Part shown: piece by piece, positions 18,268 through 27,373 of the stretch | Layout: each line of letters starts with the position of its first letter | Numbering within the stretch: the stretch's first letter is position 1 | Origin: Bacillus sp. EB106-08-02-XG196 | Lineage (GTDB): Bacteria > Bacillota > Bacilli > Bacillales > Cytobacillaceae | Length of the DNA stretch: 64,000 nt | Assembly (NCBI RefSeq): GCF_013396335.1 | Contig: NZ_JABWSY010000008.1 | Span: forward strand, 186,001 to 250,000 | Direction of reading: 5' to 3' | Notes under the pieces: generated by a model | Told to the model about the DNA's origin: nothing | Database searches by the model: none | What the model saw: only the letters and a program-made list of their open reading frames with translations | Program-made: the position numbers and the translations under genes

Positions 18268-19056
18268 ATGTATGTAATGGATTATCATCATCACACCAAT
18301 CATTCCTTTGACTCCACCGCTAGTATGATAGAAGTATGTAAAAAGGCAATAGAAAACGAAATTCAAGAAATTTGCTTTACGGAGCATTTCTCCGTTAATC
18401 CCCTTGCGCCAACCTACGGTCACATCGTTTTTGAAAATTATTTACATGAGATTCGTGAATGTCGGGAGAAATTTCACAGCCAGTTAATCGTAAAAGCTGG
18501 AATTGAACTTTGCGAGCCTCACCTTTTAAAAGATCAATATGATGAAATACTGCAGCCACTAGACTTGGATTTCATCTTAGGTTCTGTCCATAATCTCAAT
18601 AACCAGAAGCTTCGTCTCGCCCTCAACGAAGACCCTGAAACTGCCTATGAACGATATTTTAATGAACTCTTGTCTATGGTATCTGCCTCAGATATAGATA
18701 TCATCGCCCATTTCGATTTAATGAAACGATATGCCTATAAAGAACATGGCCTTTATGATGTTCAAGAATATCAGGAAATCATCGAGCTAGTCCTAAAGAA
18801 AGCAATTGATAGAAATATAGGAATCGAGATTAATACCTCTGGACTCAGAACGAGTTTAAAACAGACGATGCCCTCCATCGAAATCATCCAGCTATACAAA
18901 GACCTCGGCGGAGAAATCCTAACGATTGGATCTGACTCCCACAAAGCTGATACCGTTGGAGCAAACCTCACCGATGCGCTTTCATTAGCAAAGGATTGTG
19001 GATTCAAGTATATTTATAAATTTGATAAAAGAAAGCCGATACCGGTAAAAATATAA
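18268..19056 (+). CDS. PHP-domain phosphatase, histidinol-phosphatase (HisJ/HisK) family
   Basis: A 262-residue PHP-domain hydrolase. Metal-ligand motifs in order are DYHHHTNHSFDS at the start, CFTEHFS near residue 36, LGSVHNL near residue 110, IDIIAHFDL near 148, and IGSDSHKAD near 225. The family removes phosphate from histidinol phosphate; isolated members outside his operons may have other phospho-substrates. GCAGGTGA precedes the ATG at 18268; a GTG 16 codons upstream gives a longer frame with no ribosome binding site. No his genes are nearby. Confidence 0.75.
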   Translation: MYVMDYHHHTNHSFDSTASMIEVCKKAIENEIQEICFTEHFSVNPLAPTYGHIVFENYLHEIRECREKFHSQLIVKAGIELCEPHLLKDQYDEILQPLDLDFILGSVHNLNNQKLRLALNEDPETAYERYFNELLSMVSASDIDIIAHFDLMKRYAYKEHGLYDVQEYQEIIELVLKKAIDRNIGIEINTSGLRTSLKQTMPSIEIIQLYKDLGGEILTIGSDSHKADTVGANLTDALSLAKDCGFKYIYKFDKRKPIPVKI

Positions 19057-19078
19057 TTCATAGGGACCGTGGGGGGGC

Positions 19079-19421
19079 CATGGGGACGGTTCTCATGGTC
19101 ATATCCATGGGCATCTCTTTTCGTTCAGATACTACCATATGTATGATGAAAGACAAATCAGGAGAGTTCCTAGTGAGATTAGTCCTTCATAAGCTTGATG
19201 AAAGACAAATCAGGAGAGTTTCTAGTGAGATTAGTCCTTCATAAGCATGATGAAAGACAAATCAGGAGAGTTCCCAGTGAGATTAGTCCTTCATAAGCTT
19301 GATGAAGGACATATCAGAAAATTTCTTATTGAGATTAGTCCTTCATCGGGTCTTCGTGAGAAAAATCAACATCTGTCTTTAACAAAGCCAATAGATAAAA
19401 GCCATCAGAACCGTCCCCATG
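19079..19421. mobile_element. Inverted-repeat element with four 52-bp hairpin units (family C)
   Basis: The ends CATGGGGACGGTTCTCATGG and, inverted, CATGGGGACGGTTCTGATGG differ at one of 20 positions. Units beginning GATGAARGAC start at 19145, 19197, 19249 and 19301, 52 bp apart. In each, ATGAAAGACAAATC faces GATTAGTCCTTCAT, an imperfect 14-bp stem. I could not find a target duplication. The region from 19422 to 19644 has a GTGACAGGCACC repeat at about 19486 and then the AtoE leader. Confidence 0.7.
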
Positions 19422-19644
19422 TCCACTCGTCTTCTGGTAGATAAGGGTGTATGGCTAATGTTGCAAACTTCGATAAATATCGGGGAGTGACAGGCACCAA
19501 AACTAATATTCTCCAGATTTCTTTGTTTTATTTTTAGGTATTTTTTCTTAATTTGTCAAAATATATAATCTAAATGGAGGAATTTCGGAATTTTTGTAAA
19601 ATACCTAATAGTGTTGCAATAATGCATCAAAGGGGGAGAACTTT

Positions 19645-20964
19645 ATGAAAGTTTTGGTATCATTTTTTAACCGCATCATGCAGCGGTACTTGCCAGATCC
19701 ATTTATTTTCGTCATCATTTTAACGTTTGTTGTATTTGGATTAGGCCTTATCTTCACGGATAACGGACCATACCAAATGGTCCAGCACTGGGGAAATGGT
19801 TTTTGGGGACTTCTTTCTTTTACGATGCAGATGGTCCTCGTATTAGTAACAGGACATGTCTTGGCAAGCAGCCATATATTTAAAAAAGGGTTAGGATCTC
19901 TTGCTTCATTCGCCAAGTCACCAGGGCAGGCGATTGTCATCGTAACCGTTGTTTCGATGATTGCCAGCCTTATTAACTGGGGATTCGGGCTGGTCATTGG
20001 TGCTTTGTTTGCGAAGGAATTAGCGAAAAGAGTAGAAAATGTTGATTACAGGCTGCTAATTGCGAGCGCTTACTCAGGATTTCTCGTATGGCATGGAGGA
20101 ATATCAGGATCTGTCCCATTAACCATTGCCACTCCGGGACATTTTACAGAAGATCTAATCGGTGTTATACCCACAAGTGAAACGATTTTTTCAACCTTTA
20201 ATATCGTGATTGTATTAGGGCTGCTTGTAACCATTCCTATTATCAACCGCTTAAGTATGCCGTCAAAGGAACAAACGATAACGGTTGACCCTGTACTCTT
20301 GGAGGGTGATTTCCAGGCAGCGGCCATTGAAAAAGAGGCTCTGACACCTGCTGACAGACTTGAAAACAGCAAATTTATTTCTTTATTAATTGGAGTACTT
20401 GGACTTGTTTTCCTGTTCTATTATTTCGCCACTAACGGATTTAAGCTAAACCTCGATATCGTCAATTTCTTATTTTTATTCCTTGGCATTCTACTCCACG
20501 GTACTCCAAAACAATTCTTGGATGCTGTGTTGAATGCGGTTAAAGGAGCGAGCGGCATTATCATCCAATTCCCTTTCTATGCCGGATTAATGGGATTGAT
20601 GACGACCTCTGGATTAGCTGCCGTCATATCTGACTGGTTTATTGCAATTTCAAATGAATTTACCTTCCCGATGCTTGCCTTTTTAAGTGCCGGTATTGTC
20701 AACTTCTTCGTTCCATCTGGTGGAGGGCAATGGGCAGTTCAAGGTCCTATTATGCTGGATGCGGCGACACAACTTGGTGCATCCCTTCCAAAAACAGCGA
20801 TGGCCGTTGCGTGGGGCGACGCCTGGACGAACATGATCCAGCCATTCTGGGCACTTCCAGCACTGGCAATCGCTGGTCTGAAGGCGAAGGACATCATGGG
20901 ATACCTTGTCATGGTCCTTGTTGTCAGCGGTGTAGTCATTTCACTAGGATTCTTATTCTTCTAA
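19645..20964 (+). CDS. Short-chain fatty acid transporter (AtoE family)
   Basis: A 439-residue membrane protein with about eleven helices. RYLPDPFIFVIILTFVVFG at the start, the GHVLASS and WGFGLVIGAL stretches, and NFFVPSGGGQWAVQGPIM with WGDAWTNMIQPFWALP are AtoE hallmarks. AtoE proteins take up butyrate, acetoacetate and similar short-chain acids. The gene is monocistronic: repeats lie before it and a strong terminator after it. AAAGGGGGAG precedes the ATG. Confidence 0.88.
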   Translation: MKVLVSFFNRIMQRYLPDPFIFVIILTFVVFGLGLIFTDNGPYQMVQHWGNGFWGLLSFTMQMVLVLVTGHVLASSHIFKKGLGSLASFAKSPGQAIVIVTVVSMIASLINWGFGLVIGALFAKELAKRVENVDYRLLIASAYSGFLVWHGGISGSVPLTIATPGHFTEDLIGVIPTSETIFSTFNIVIVLGLLVTIPIINRLSMPSKEQTITVDPVLLEGDFQAAAIEKEALTPADRLENSKFISLLIGVLGLVFLFYYFATNGFKLNLDIVNFLFLFLGILLHGTPKQFLDAVLNAVKGASGIIIQFPFYAGLMGLMTTSGLAAVISDWFIAISNEFTFPMLAFLSAGIVNFFVPSGGGQWAVQGPIMLDAATQLGASLPKTAMAVAWGDAWTNMIQPFWALPALAIAGLKAKDIMGYLVMVLVVSGVVISLGFLFF

Positions 20965-20969
20965 ACAGC

Positions 20970-21010
20970 AGAGAGGATGATTCAGAGAAAATGGATCATC
21001 CTCTCTTTTT
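20970..21010 (+). terminator. Terminator of the AtoE-type transporter gene
   Basis: AGAGAGGATGAT pairs perfectly with ATCATCCTCTCT (12 bp) and is followed by TTTTTA. It starts five bases after the stop codon. Confidence 0.92.
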
Positions 21011-21070
21011 ATGGTGGGTTTTTCCGATCAATGATAGAGTCAGAAAAGCCAGAACCGTCCTTGCGGCTCA

Positions 21071-21148
21071 TCGTCCATAATTCTGTCACAACTTTCCACA
21101 AATCACCCTGTCCTTTTGCCCTCTAGATTCCTATATAGAGGGTAGAAA
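21071..21148 (+). promoter_or_regulatory. 78-bp leader shared with the replication module at 61.7 kb
   Basis: This stretch aligns over its whole length with 61647-61724: both contain ACAACTTTC, CACCCTGTCCTTT and CCTATATAGARGG in the same order and spacing. Here CCCTCTA and TAGAGGG form a small palindrome around the TATATAG core. In each case the stretch precedes a winged-helix replication-type gene. It may be a promoter, an operator or a structured 5' leader. Confidence 0.65.
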
Positions 21149-21163
21149 GGCTGGTGCATTTTT

Positions 21164-22009
21164 ATGAATTTGAAATCAGGCAGAATTGAAGGGTTTGAAG
21201 GATATTCTCAGTTTAAAAGTGTGAAGGAGTTTAATACGCATGTAGAAATGTGGTTAGCAGTGAAGAAGCATGCGTTCTCGAAGGGAGAGCTTGTTGGCTT
21301 GAAGCGGCTAGTTCGTTTTTCTGTAAAAGTGCCAGGGGTTTGTAATGCAAAGATCGGTACCTTGCTAAAAGCAATTAATGAAGAGTATCAAGGTAACGGA
21401 ATCTCCCGCTCTACCTTTAAACGGATGATCATCAAAGCCAAGGAATTAGGAATCGTCACCATCTATGAAACCGAACGAAAAAATGGATCCCAGACTAGCA
21501 ACTTATATAGCTTTAATCGTTTCCCACAAAGTGAACCACCTAAAGCGGAAAAATTGAACCACCCTAAAGAAACTAATAATCTTTTAAAAACTAATATTAC
21601 AAAGACTACTAAACGTAACGAAGCGCCGTTTGAACTCGATCATACTTTTGTTTCTGAAAAAATCCCACAAACATTTGTCCAACTCGTAAAATACTTCTTC
21701 TCCGACGCAAAGACGATTGAAGAATACTGGCATATGGTTCAAATTGCTGCTTTTAGATTTGAATGTCATCAACACACTGATGATGTGCTCTCCATTGCGA
21801 TTCAGTCCTTTAAGCAGCTGGTGCGTAAACTGAAATCTACCAAAAATGTAGCAAAACCGATTGCCTTCTTTTTCGGAATCCTAACAAACAAATTAAAAGA
21901 ACTCTATCTGAAACAATTACCAGAAAACGGGTATGAGAGTAAACCGTTACGTTACCTGCTCGGTAACGGCGAAGTCATGTACTATGACTGGATGCACTGG
22001 GAGGAATAG
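21164..22009 (+). CDS. Winged-helix replication-type protein of unknown function
   Basis: A 281-residue soluble protein. Residues 20-125 have the pattern of replication-initiator winged helices (HAFSKGELVGLKRLVRFSV, then ISRSTFKRMIIKAKELGIV and YETERKNGSQTSNLYSFNRF). The C-terminal half contains VAKPIAFFFGILTNKLKELY, seen in DnaD-like or plasmid/phage replication proteins, but I cannot name a family firmly. AGAAAGGCTGG is a mediocre ribosome binding site before the ATG. It has no neighbours in an operon; the shared leader before it links it to the replication genes at the right end of the window. It could be a stranded piece of an integrated element. Confidence 0.6.
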   Translation: MNLKSGRIEGFEGYSQFKSVKEFNTHVEMWLAVKKHAFSKGELVGLKRLVRFSVKVPGVCNAKIGTLLKAINEEYQGNGISRSTFKRMIIKAKELGIVTIYETERKNGSQTSNLYSFNRFPQSEPPKAEKLNHPKETNNLLKTNITKTTKRNEAPFELDHTFVSEKIPQTFVQLVKYFFSDAKTIEEYWHMVQIAAFRFECHQHTDDVLSIAIQSFKQLVRKLKSTKNVAKPIAFFFGILTNKLKELYLKQLPENGYESKPLRYLLGNGEVMYYDWMHWEE

Positions 22010-22074
22010 TTTTGGAGAGTGTACAAATAAATGAAGTTACAACCTTCGACAAAGTGTGGTAAGAATATTTCCAA

Positions 22075-22190
22075 ACAATCGTTTGATTAAAGTTTCCACA
22101 AACCCTTTTGAAAAACGAACCTTAGCACCATTTCAAGATTATTTCCTGTCGAGGAAAAGCTTTGCTTGCTTCTAAGATTTCACAAAGAAA
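22075..22190. repeat. Diverged 3' part of the 400-bp dispersed repeat
   Basis: AATCGTTTGATTAAAG followed by AACCCTTTTGAAAAACGAAC and a TTTCCTGTCG segment corresponds to the last 110 bp of the copies at 28309, 57344 and 61008. It is clearly older and more degraded. The gap 22010-23216 holds this piece, another piece at 22591, a terminator and a pseudogene. Confidence 0.5.
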
Positions 22191-22590
22191 GACAAAAAAC
22201 TGAATTTCTACAATTACCAGCAGGTTCTGCCAAAATGGTATAGTAATAAAACGTTTGTGTAAAAAGCGAATGAATCCCATTATTTAAGGCTTTCTCTCTG
22301 GATTTAGGCATAATCATTGTCGATATATAGAGTAGACTTTATAGATTATCTGGCTAATTTTACGGATTATGACGATTTTCCCTTAAATCTACATACTTTG
22401 GCACCTTTCTTGTTTTTGCCTTTTACACAATCGATTGATTAAATAGGATCTAATTCCCCTAGTGACAAGCCTTCTAACGAATAGTACTAGAAAAAAGAGG
22501 TCGAAATCTGTTTTCAGTATTTAACTAGCAGCCCGGGGACTCAGTTCTATTGTCCTTCCATAAAATTTATTGGTTTAGATTCTATTAGTT

Positions 22591-22760
22591 CCAATATATG
22601 CAGCGATTCTAATCAATCGATTAGTTAATCCCGATGCTACTAATCAAACGTTTGATTAGATGGACACTGAGTCCCTTTAGTAAGAGAACCTTTCTATTGT
22701 TTTCAAATGAATAATTTGCCGAAGAAAGATAGAGAGTGTTTACTTCCTATCCTCTATCCA
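22591..22760. repeat. 5' part of the 400-bp dispersed repeat
   Basis: From GCAGCGATTC through the palindrome CTAATCAAACGTTTGATTAG (22640-22659) to GAATAATTTGCCGAAG this matches the other copies closely. The rest of the repeat is missing here. Confidence 0.75.
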
Positions 22761-22859
22761 TTAAACAGTATAAGAAACGAGAAACTGTAATCCCTTTCCT
22801 TGAAATTATGTCCAATAACCTCCTGAAAAGCTTTCTATATGTAGATTTGTTAATAAAAT

Positions 22860-22908
22860 AACCTCATTTATTATGATACGGTTCTCCGTATCTAATGAAA
22901 ATGAGGTT
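22860..22908 (-). terminator. Two-tier hairpin, terminator of the decayed gene at 22.9 kb
   Basis: Outer arms AACCTCATTT/AAATGAGGTT and inner arms GATACGG/CCGTATC with a 4-nt loop. On the minus strand ATTTTATT follows. It starts seven bases after the pseudogene stop. Confidence 0.65.
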
Positions 22909-22914
22909 TCGCCA

Positions 22915-23166
22915 TTAGCGTATTTCACCTGTATAGAAAGAACAAGTTAGTTGTTTAAAGTCATAATCTTTAAGTTCATCAAAAGTAATATTTGCATGTG
23001 AACCTTTATGCACCATTAGATTACTGTTTTAACCAAGAGGAATTAAAATTACAGAGTTGTTCGTAGGATAATCGTAATCGAGTTCCCAGGCTGTTCCACT
23101 GTCGGGAATAGTTGCCATGGTAGATACCCACAACAATTTCATATTTTTAATCCTTCAAAAATGCCT
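22915..23166 (-). pseudogene. Decayed nucleoside 2-deoxyribosyltransferase
   Basis: On the minus strand the frames read YEIVVGIYHGNYS, then after a one-base shift at a CCC run DSGTAWELDYDYPTN, VILIPLG, an in-frame TAA, and NSNLMVHKGSHANITF to TGEIR. DSGTAWELGYAYA is the hallmark of the nucleoside 2-deoxyribosyltransferase fold, and NLM near the end is also typical. The front of the gene is missing. At least one frameshift and one stop mean it cannot be made. Its terminator is still recognisable. Confidence 0.65.
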
Positions 23167-23216
23167 TTTTTTACAGTACGATGGCAACATTGAAGTGGGA
23201 TACCCTAAAATTCGAG

Positions 23217-23705
23217 TCATTTATCAAGAATATCCCCACCATTACGTGATATTTCAATCCCACGATTTAAAACTTTCGAGATCTTGATTAACTTTTGAAA
23301 ATCTTCAGCGGTAAAATCTTTAAGATTCATTAAATGCTTTCCGTACTCCTCTTTATCTAATTTTTTATGATATTCATAAACTATTTTACCTTTTGGAGTC
23401 AGTTCAATAATAAATTCACGATAATTATCCGGATTTCTATATTTATCAACTAATCCCTTTTTGATAAGTTTATCAACCATTTGGGAAACAGCGCTTTTGG
23501 TACGATTGGTTATTTCTGCAATCTCAGAGGTATTTGTTTTAATGATATTGCCAATTAAGTTGAGTGTATGAACTTCAACCATATATAGCTCATCTTCTGT
23601 TCCATACATCCTAGGGATGCTCTCGTAAGAACTAAGCAGTCTAGAGGTTTCGTAAAGTGTTTCCATCAGTTCGTTAAACACTTCCTCTTTTTCCAACCCT
23701 TCCAC
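23217..23705 (-). CDS. MarR family transcriptional regulator
   Basis: A 162-residue winged-helix repressor. VHTLNLIGNIIKTNTSEIAE then RTKSAVSQMVDKLIKKGLV is the recognition-helix region and DNYREFIIELTPKG the wing. It is divergent from the PatB operon, and two palindromic 17-bp sites lie in the shared gap, so it probably represses that operon and itself. The open frame begins with GTG at 23705, but GAGGGGGTG also fits a TTG three codons later (23696), so the exact start is unsure. Confidence 0.85.
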   Translation of the reverse strand: MEGLEKEEVFNELMETLYETSRLLSSYESIPRMYGTEDELYMVEVHTLNLIGNIIKTNTSEIAEITNRTKSAVSQMVDKLIKKGLVDKYRNPDNYREFIIELTPKGKIVYEYHKKLDKEEYGKHLMNLKDFTAEDFQKLIKISKVLNRGIEISRNGGDILDK

Positions 23706-23813
23706 CCCCTCATTGTTTACTTAAATAACTATTATTGTATTATAACATATTAGGAAATACAGTTTTAATTACTTTAATGTCCTTTATTAATTTTGTGAAC
23801 TTTCAAAATATTA

Positions 23814-23867
23814 TTGACCATTTACAGTTAAGGTGCTAAACTAAACACACAGTTAAGCTGCTGAACT
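23814..23867 (+). promoter_or_regulatory. Promoter of the patB operon with two MarR operators
   Basis: TTGACC (23814-23819), 17 bp, TAAACT (23837-23842). Two 17-bp near-palindromes, AGTTAAGGTGCTAAACT at 23826-23842 and AGTTAAGCTGCTGAACT at 23851-23867, lie 25 bp apart; the first covers the -10 box. This is the layout of a MarR-repressed promoter. Confidence 0.75.
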
Positions 23868-23919
23868 GAGATAAACACTTAAATGTTAGCGCTTTTACGT
23901 AATGATTAGGAGGGGAAAA

Positions 23920-25134
23920 ATGATGAGATATAATTTTGATGAAATTGTTAATCGCAGGAATACTTATTCATTAAAATGGGATGGGGAAGATTTGATTAAA
24001 GCAATTGGTTATACAGAAAGATACGACAATGAGACCATTCCTTTATTTACTGCTGATATGGATTTGCCTGTGCCTCAACCGTTAATTGATGCACTTCACA
24101 AAACAGTTGATCATCGTATTTTTGGATATTCTGTTTTCCCAGATGAGTATTATGAATCCATTCAGCATTGGTTTAATAAAAGGCATGATTGGAAAATCAA
24201 AAGAGAAGAAATCATATATAGCCCAGGAACGGTTCATGCCTTAAATGTAGCAGTAAGAGCATTAACCAAACCTGGAAATGGTGTCATCATTCAACGTCCT
24301 GTCTATCCACCGTTCACAGCTGCAATCGAAGGTAATGGTAGAATTGTTCGGAACAATGCACTGAAATGTGATTCAGAAGGGTATTACACCATTGACTTCA
24401 AAGATTTTGAAGCAAAAGCCAAAGAAGAGACGACAACGATGTTCATTCTATGTAATCCACATAATCCCACAGGAAGAATTTTTAATCAAGAAGAATTGAA
24501 AAGGCTTTCAGAAATTTGCGCAGAAAATAATGTTCTCATCGTCGCAGACGAAATTCATGGAGATTTGATTAGGAAAGACCAAACGTTTTATCCAATCGCA
24601 AAAGTAGTGAACATTACAGACCATATCCTCACCTGTACAGCAATAAACAAGACATTTAATGTCGCTGGTCTTCATTGTACAAATATGATTATTTCAAATC
24701 CCGAGATTAGGACAACCTTCAGTCAGGCAATGGGAATGCACCTGCCATCACCGTTTACAGTTTCCGCCTTAATTGCTGCTTACAATGAAGGAGATGAATG
24801 GTTAGAACAGTTAAACGACTATCTTGATGACACAATGAAGTATGTGAAAAATTTTCTTGCAAAGAACTTGCCCTACGTTAAAGTCAGAATTCCTGAAGGA
24901 ACTTACGTGATGTGGCTAGACTTTAGCGAATATGGATTGACATCTAAAGAGGTGCATGACCGGATCTATAACAAAGCAAATGTCCTGCTTGAAGATGGAG
25001 AGATGTTTGGAGAAGAAGGAGAAGGCTTTCAAAGGATTTGCATCCCAACACCTAGACCTATCATAATTGAAGCACTTGAAAGAATTGCTGTACAATTTCA
25101 GGATGTTAAATCTAAAAATCTATTAAAAGCATAG
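23920..25134 (+). CDS. patB: PLP-dependent C-S lyase (MalY/PatB family aminotransferase fold)
   Basis: A 404-residue fold-type I PLP enzyme. IPLFTADMDLPVPQPLIDAL near the start, CNPHNPTGRIF, VADEIHGDLI and the Schiff-base lysine region CTAINKTFNVAGLHCTNMII identify the PatB/MalY group, which cleaves cystathionine or cysteine conjugates to pyruvate, ammonia and a thiol. AGGAGG at 23908-23913 points to the ATG at 23920. It heads an operon with an amino-acid permease, an AhpD-like protein and RidA. RidA disposes of the enamine that such lyases release, so the operon may degrade an imported cysteine conjugate or unusual amino acid. Confidence 0.85.
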   Translation: MMRYNFDEIVNRRNTYSLKWDGEDLIKAIGYTERYDNETIPLFTADMDLPVPQPLIDALHKTVDHRIFGYSVFPDEYYESIQHWFNKRHDWKIKREEIIYSPGTVHALNVAVRALTKPGNGVIIQRPVYPPFTAAIEGNGRIVRNNALKCDSEGYYTIDFKDFEAKAKEETTTMFILCNPHNPTGRIFNQEELKRLSEICAENNVLIVADEIHGDLIRKDQTFYPIAKVVNITDHILTCTAINKTFNVAGLHCTNMIISNPEIRTTFSQAMGMHLPSPFTVSALIAAYNEGDEWLEQLNDYLDDTMKYVKNFLAKNLPYVKVRIPEGTYVMWLDFSEYGLTSKEVHDRIYNKANVLLEDGEMFGEEGEGFQRICIPTPRPIIIEALERIAVQFQDVKSKNLLKA

Positions 25135-25195
25135 AAAGTTTGTATATACCATTCATAAAAAATCTAAATATGGTCAAACAAGGGGGAAAGAAGGT

Positions 25196-26575
25196 ATGGA
25201 AGAAAAACTAGCTGCAGTAACTACTCCGGTATCAGAACCAAAAAGATCTTCTACCAAAGATCTAAAAAGAGTTTTAGGTAGAGGAGACTTAATGTCGATT
25301 GCTGTTGGACAAATTATCGGGGCTGGCATTTTTGCATTGGCAGGGACAGCCATTGGTATGACTGGTAAGTCTGTAAATATTGCGTTTATGGTGGCTGCAA
25401 TATTGGTTGTTTTGATGTCTTTAACCCAGATTGTCGTTAGCGGAACCGTCCGAATGAGGGGTGGATTTTATACAGCAGGAGCATTGCTGGTTGGAAAGCG
25501 ATTTGCTGGATTCTATACCATTATCTTTATCATAACTAACGTTGCCATAGCCATGTATGCCTTATCATTTGCGGATTATTTCTTAGCACTCGTTCCTGGG
25601 CTAAATTCAACGTTAATCGCCGCCGTAGTTCTAACCATATTTTATTTAGCCAATTTATTGGGGGTAAAAGAAGCTGCTAGAGTACAAAATTTAATGGTCC
25701 TTGCTATGGCGGTCGCGTTAACCTTATTCATTGTCTACGGTATGCCTCAAATTCAGCCTGGTTATTTTGCTGGTGAAGATTTTATGCCTGGCGGAATGAT
25801 GGGAATATTTACAGCTGCTGCTTTGTTAACATTTGCAACAGGTGGGGCCAATGTTATCGTAAACTTAGGAGCTGAAGCAAAAAATCCAACTAAAGATATT
25901 CCATTTGTAATTATTGTATCAACGATCTCAGTAGCAATAATTTATGCCTTAATGGCGACAGTTTCTGCAGGTGTATTGCCTGTTAGTCAGGTTGCGAATC
26001 AACCTTTAACGGTTGTTGCCCTTGAAATATTGCCTTATCCATTATATATATTCTTTGTTGTCGGTGGAGCAATGTTTGCCTTAAGTACCACTTTAAATGC
26101 CACATTAGGATGGGTGACCAAGCCCGTGCTTCAAGCTAGTATTGATGGATGGCTGCCTAAACAACTCGGAGCTATTAATGACAGATTTAAAACTCCACAT
26201 GTATTATTGACAATCTTTTATTTCATTGGTTTGCTACCGATTATTACGGGCTGGGATATTAGTGGAATTGCGAGCTTTGCACTAATCCTAAATAATGTTC
26301 TATGGTTAATCATAGCCTTAGCTACAGTTAGATTGCCAAAGGTCCTTCCTGATATGTGGGAAAAATCAAAATTCAAGACCTCCAAAACAAATCTTTGGAT
26401 TCTAAGTCTTGTAGCAACAGGGTCAAATGCGTTTCAAGTTTACTTATTATTTAGAGATCTAACTACATTGTTAATCGTTGGAAATATTATCCTCTTCATT
26501 CTAGCTATCTTATATGCCATTTGGAGAGATAAATCAGGCAAAGTTGATATGGAAATAAGCTATGAAGAAGCTTAA
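25196..26575 (+). CDS. APC superfamily amino acid permease
   Basis: A 459-residue transporter with about twelve membrane helices. GRGDLMSIAVGQIIGAGIFA is the helix-1 motif that binds the substrate backbone in APC proteins. FATGGANVIVNLGAEAKNPT is the helix-6 region. AAGGGGGAAAG precedes the ATG. It most likely imports the amino acid or cysteine conjugate that PatB cleaves (inference from operon position). The N-terminal 30 residues are polar and cytoplasmic. Confidence 0.88.
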   Translation: MEEKLAAVTTPVSEPKRSSTKDLKRVLGRGDLMSIAVGQIIGAGIFALAGTAIGMTGKSVNIAFMVAAILVVLMSLTQIVVSGTVRMRGGFYTAGALLVGKRFAGFYTIIFIITNVAIAMYALSFADYFLALVPGLNSTLIAAVVLTIFYLANLLGVKEAARVQNLMVLAMAVALTLFIVYGMPQIQPGYFAGEDFMPGGMMGIFTAAALLTFATGGANVIVNLGAEAKNPTKDIPFVIIVSTISVAIIYALMATVSAGVLPVSQVANQPLTVVALEILPYPLYIFFVVGGAMFALSTTLNATLGWVTKPVLQASIDGWLPKQLGAINDRFKTPHVLLTIFYFIGLLPIITGWDISGIASFALILNNVLWLIIALATVRLPKVLPDMWEKSKFKTSKTNLWILSLVATGSNAFQVYLLFRDLTTLLIVGNIILFILAILYAIWRDKSGKVDMEISYEEA

Positions 26576-26690
26576 GCACCATTTTATGTGTTCTACATAA
26601 ACGTAATAATTGAAACCAGTTCATTTAGATCAATATTTAGAATAAAGAATTTAAATTCATTATTAACAATCTTAATTGGGGGGAAGCCTA

Positions 26691-27347
26691 GTGACTAATG
26701 AAAGTTTATATCAAAAATCATATATTCGTAGATTACAAGAACTCGCCAAGCTCGCACCAGATACATTCAAAGGATTTGCCGAATTCGATAAGCTGGCGCT
26801 TTCTGACGGACTGATTCCTAAGAAAACGAAAGAGTTAATGGCTGTCGCAGTTGCACATGTAACTGGCTGTCCTTATTGTATTGATAGTCACGTATCAACT
26901 TTAAAAAGATTAAAAGTTTCAAAGGAAGAAATGGCAGAAGCAATTATGGTTGCTACTGCCTTAAAGGCAGGGTCGGCGATGGCACATGGTTTGAACGCAT
27001 TGCAAGCATATGATGAAGATAATAATGAGGACCTCTATTCAAAATCGAATATGGAAAGATTCATGGAATTTGCTGAACTTAGTCCAGAGGGCTTCCGTTC
27101 TTTTAACCAATTTGATAGAGAAGCGATGAAGCCTGGACTAATTAGTCGAAAAGATAAAGAGTTAATTGCAATTGCTATTGCCCACGTAACAGGTTGTCCT
27201 TATTGTATTGAAATCCATACCAAAAATGCAAAGAAATTAGGTATTTCACGGGAAGAATTAGTAGAGGCAATTTTTGTGGCCACGGCTCTAAAAGCTGGTT
27301 CAGCTCTCGCTCATAGTGTTAATGCATTAAATGCTTATGACTTTTAA
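26691..27347 (+). CDS. Tandem carboxymuconolactone decarboxylase/AhpD-fold protein
   Basis: A 218-residue protein made of two copies of one AhpD-type domain, each about 95 residues. Each has HVTGCPYCI followed by a histidine (CPYCIDSH in the first, CPYCIEIH in the second), the CxxC-xxx-H peroxidatic motif, then EAIMVATALKAGSAMAH or EAIFVATALKAGSALAH. The halves are so alike that a fairly recent internal duplication is likely. The start is GTG at 26691 behind GGGGGGAAG. Members are peroxidases or decarboxylases; in this operon a role against thiol- or imine-derived stress is possible but unproven. Confidence 0.82.
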   Translation: MTNESLYQKSYIRRLQELAKLAPDTFKGFAEFDKLALSDGLIPKKTKELMAVAVAHVTGCPYCIDSHVSTLKRLKVSKEEMAEAIMVATALKAGSAMAHGLNALQAYDEDNNEDLYSKSNMERFMEFAELSPEGFRSFNQFDREAMKPGLISRKDKELIAIAIAHVTGCPYCIEIHTKNAKKLGISREELVEAIFVATALKAGSALAHSVNALNAYDF

Positions 27348-27373
27348 TAATTCAGAAAAGGATGGATCTTAAT

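Noticed and set aside
21090..21105. DnaA box (CTTTCCACA) before the winged-helix gene, hinting at an origin
   Set aside because: It is one base off the consensus, single, and not kept in the matching leader at 61.7 kb (CTTTCTGCA).
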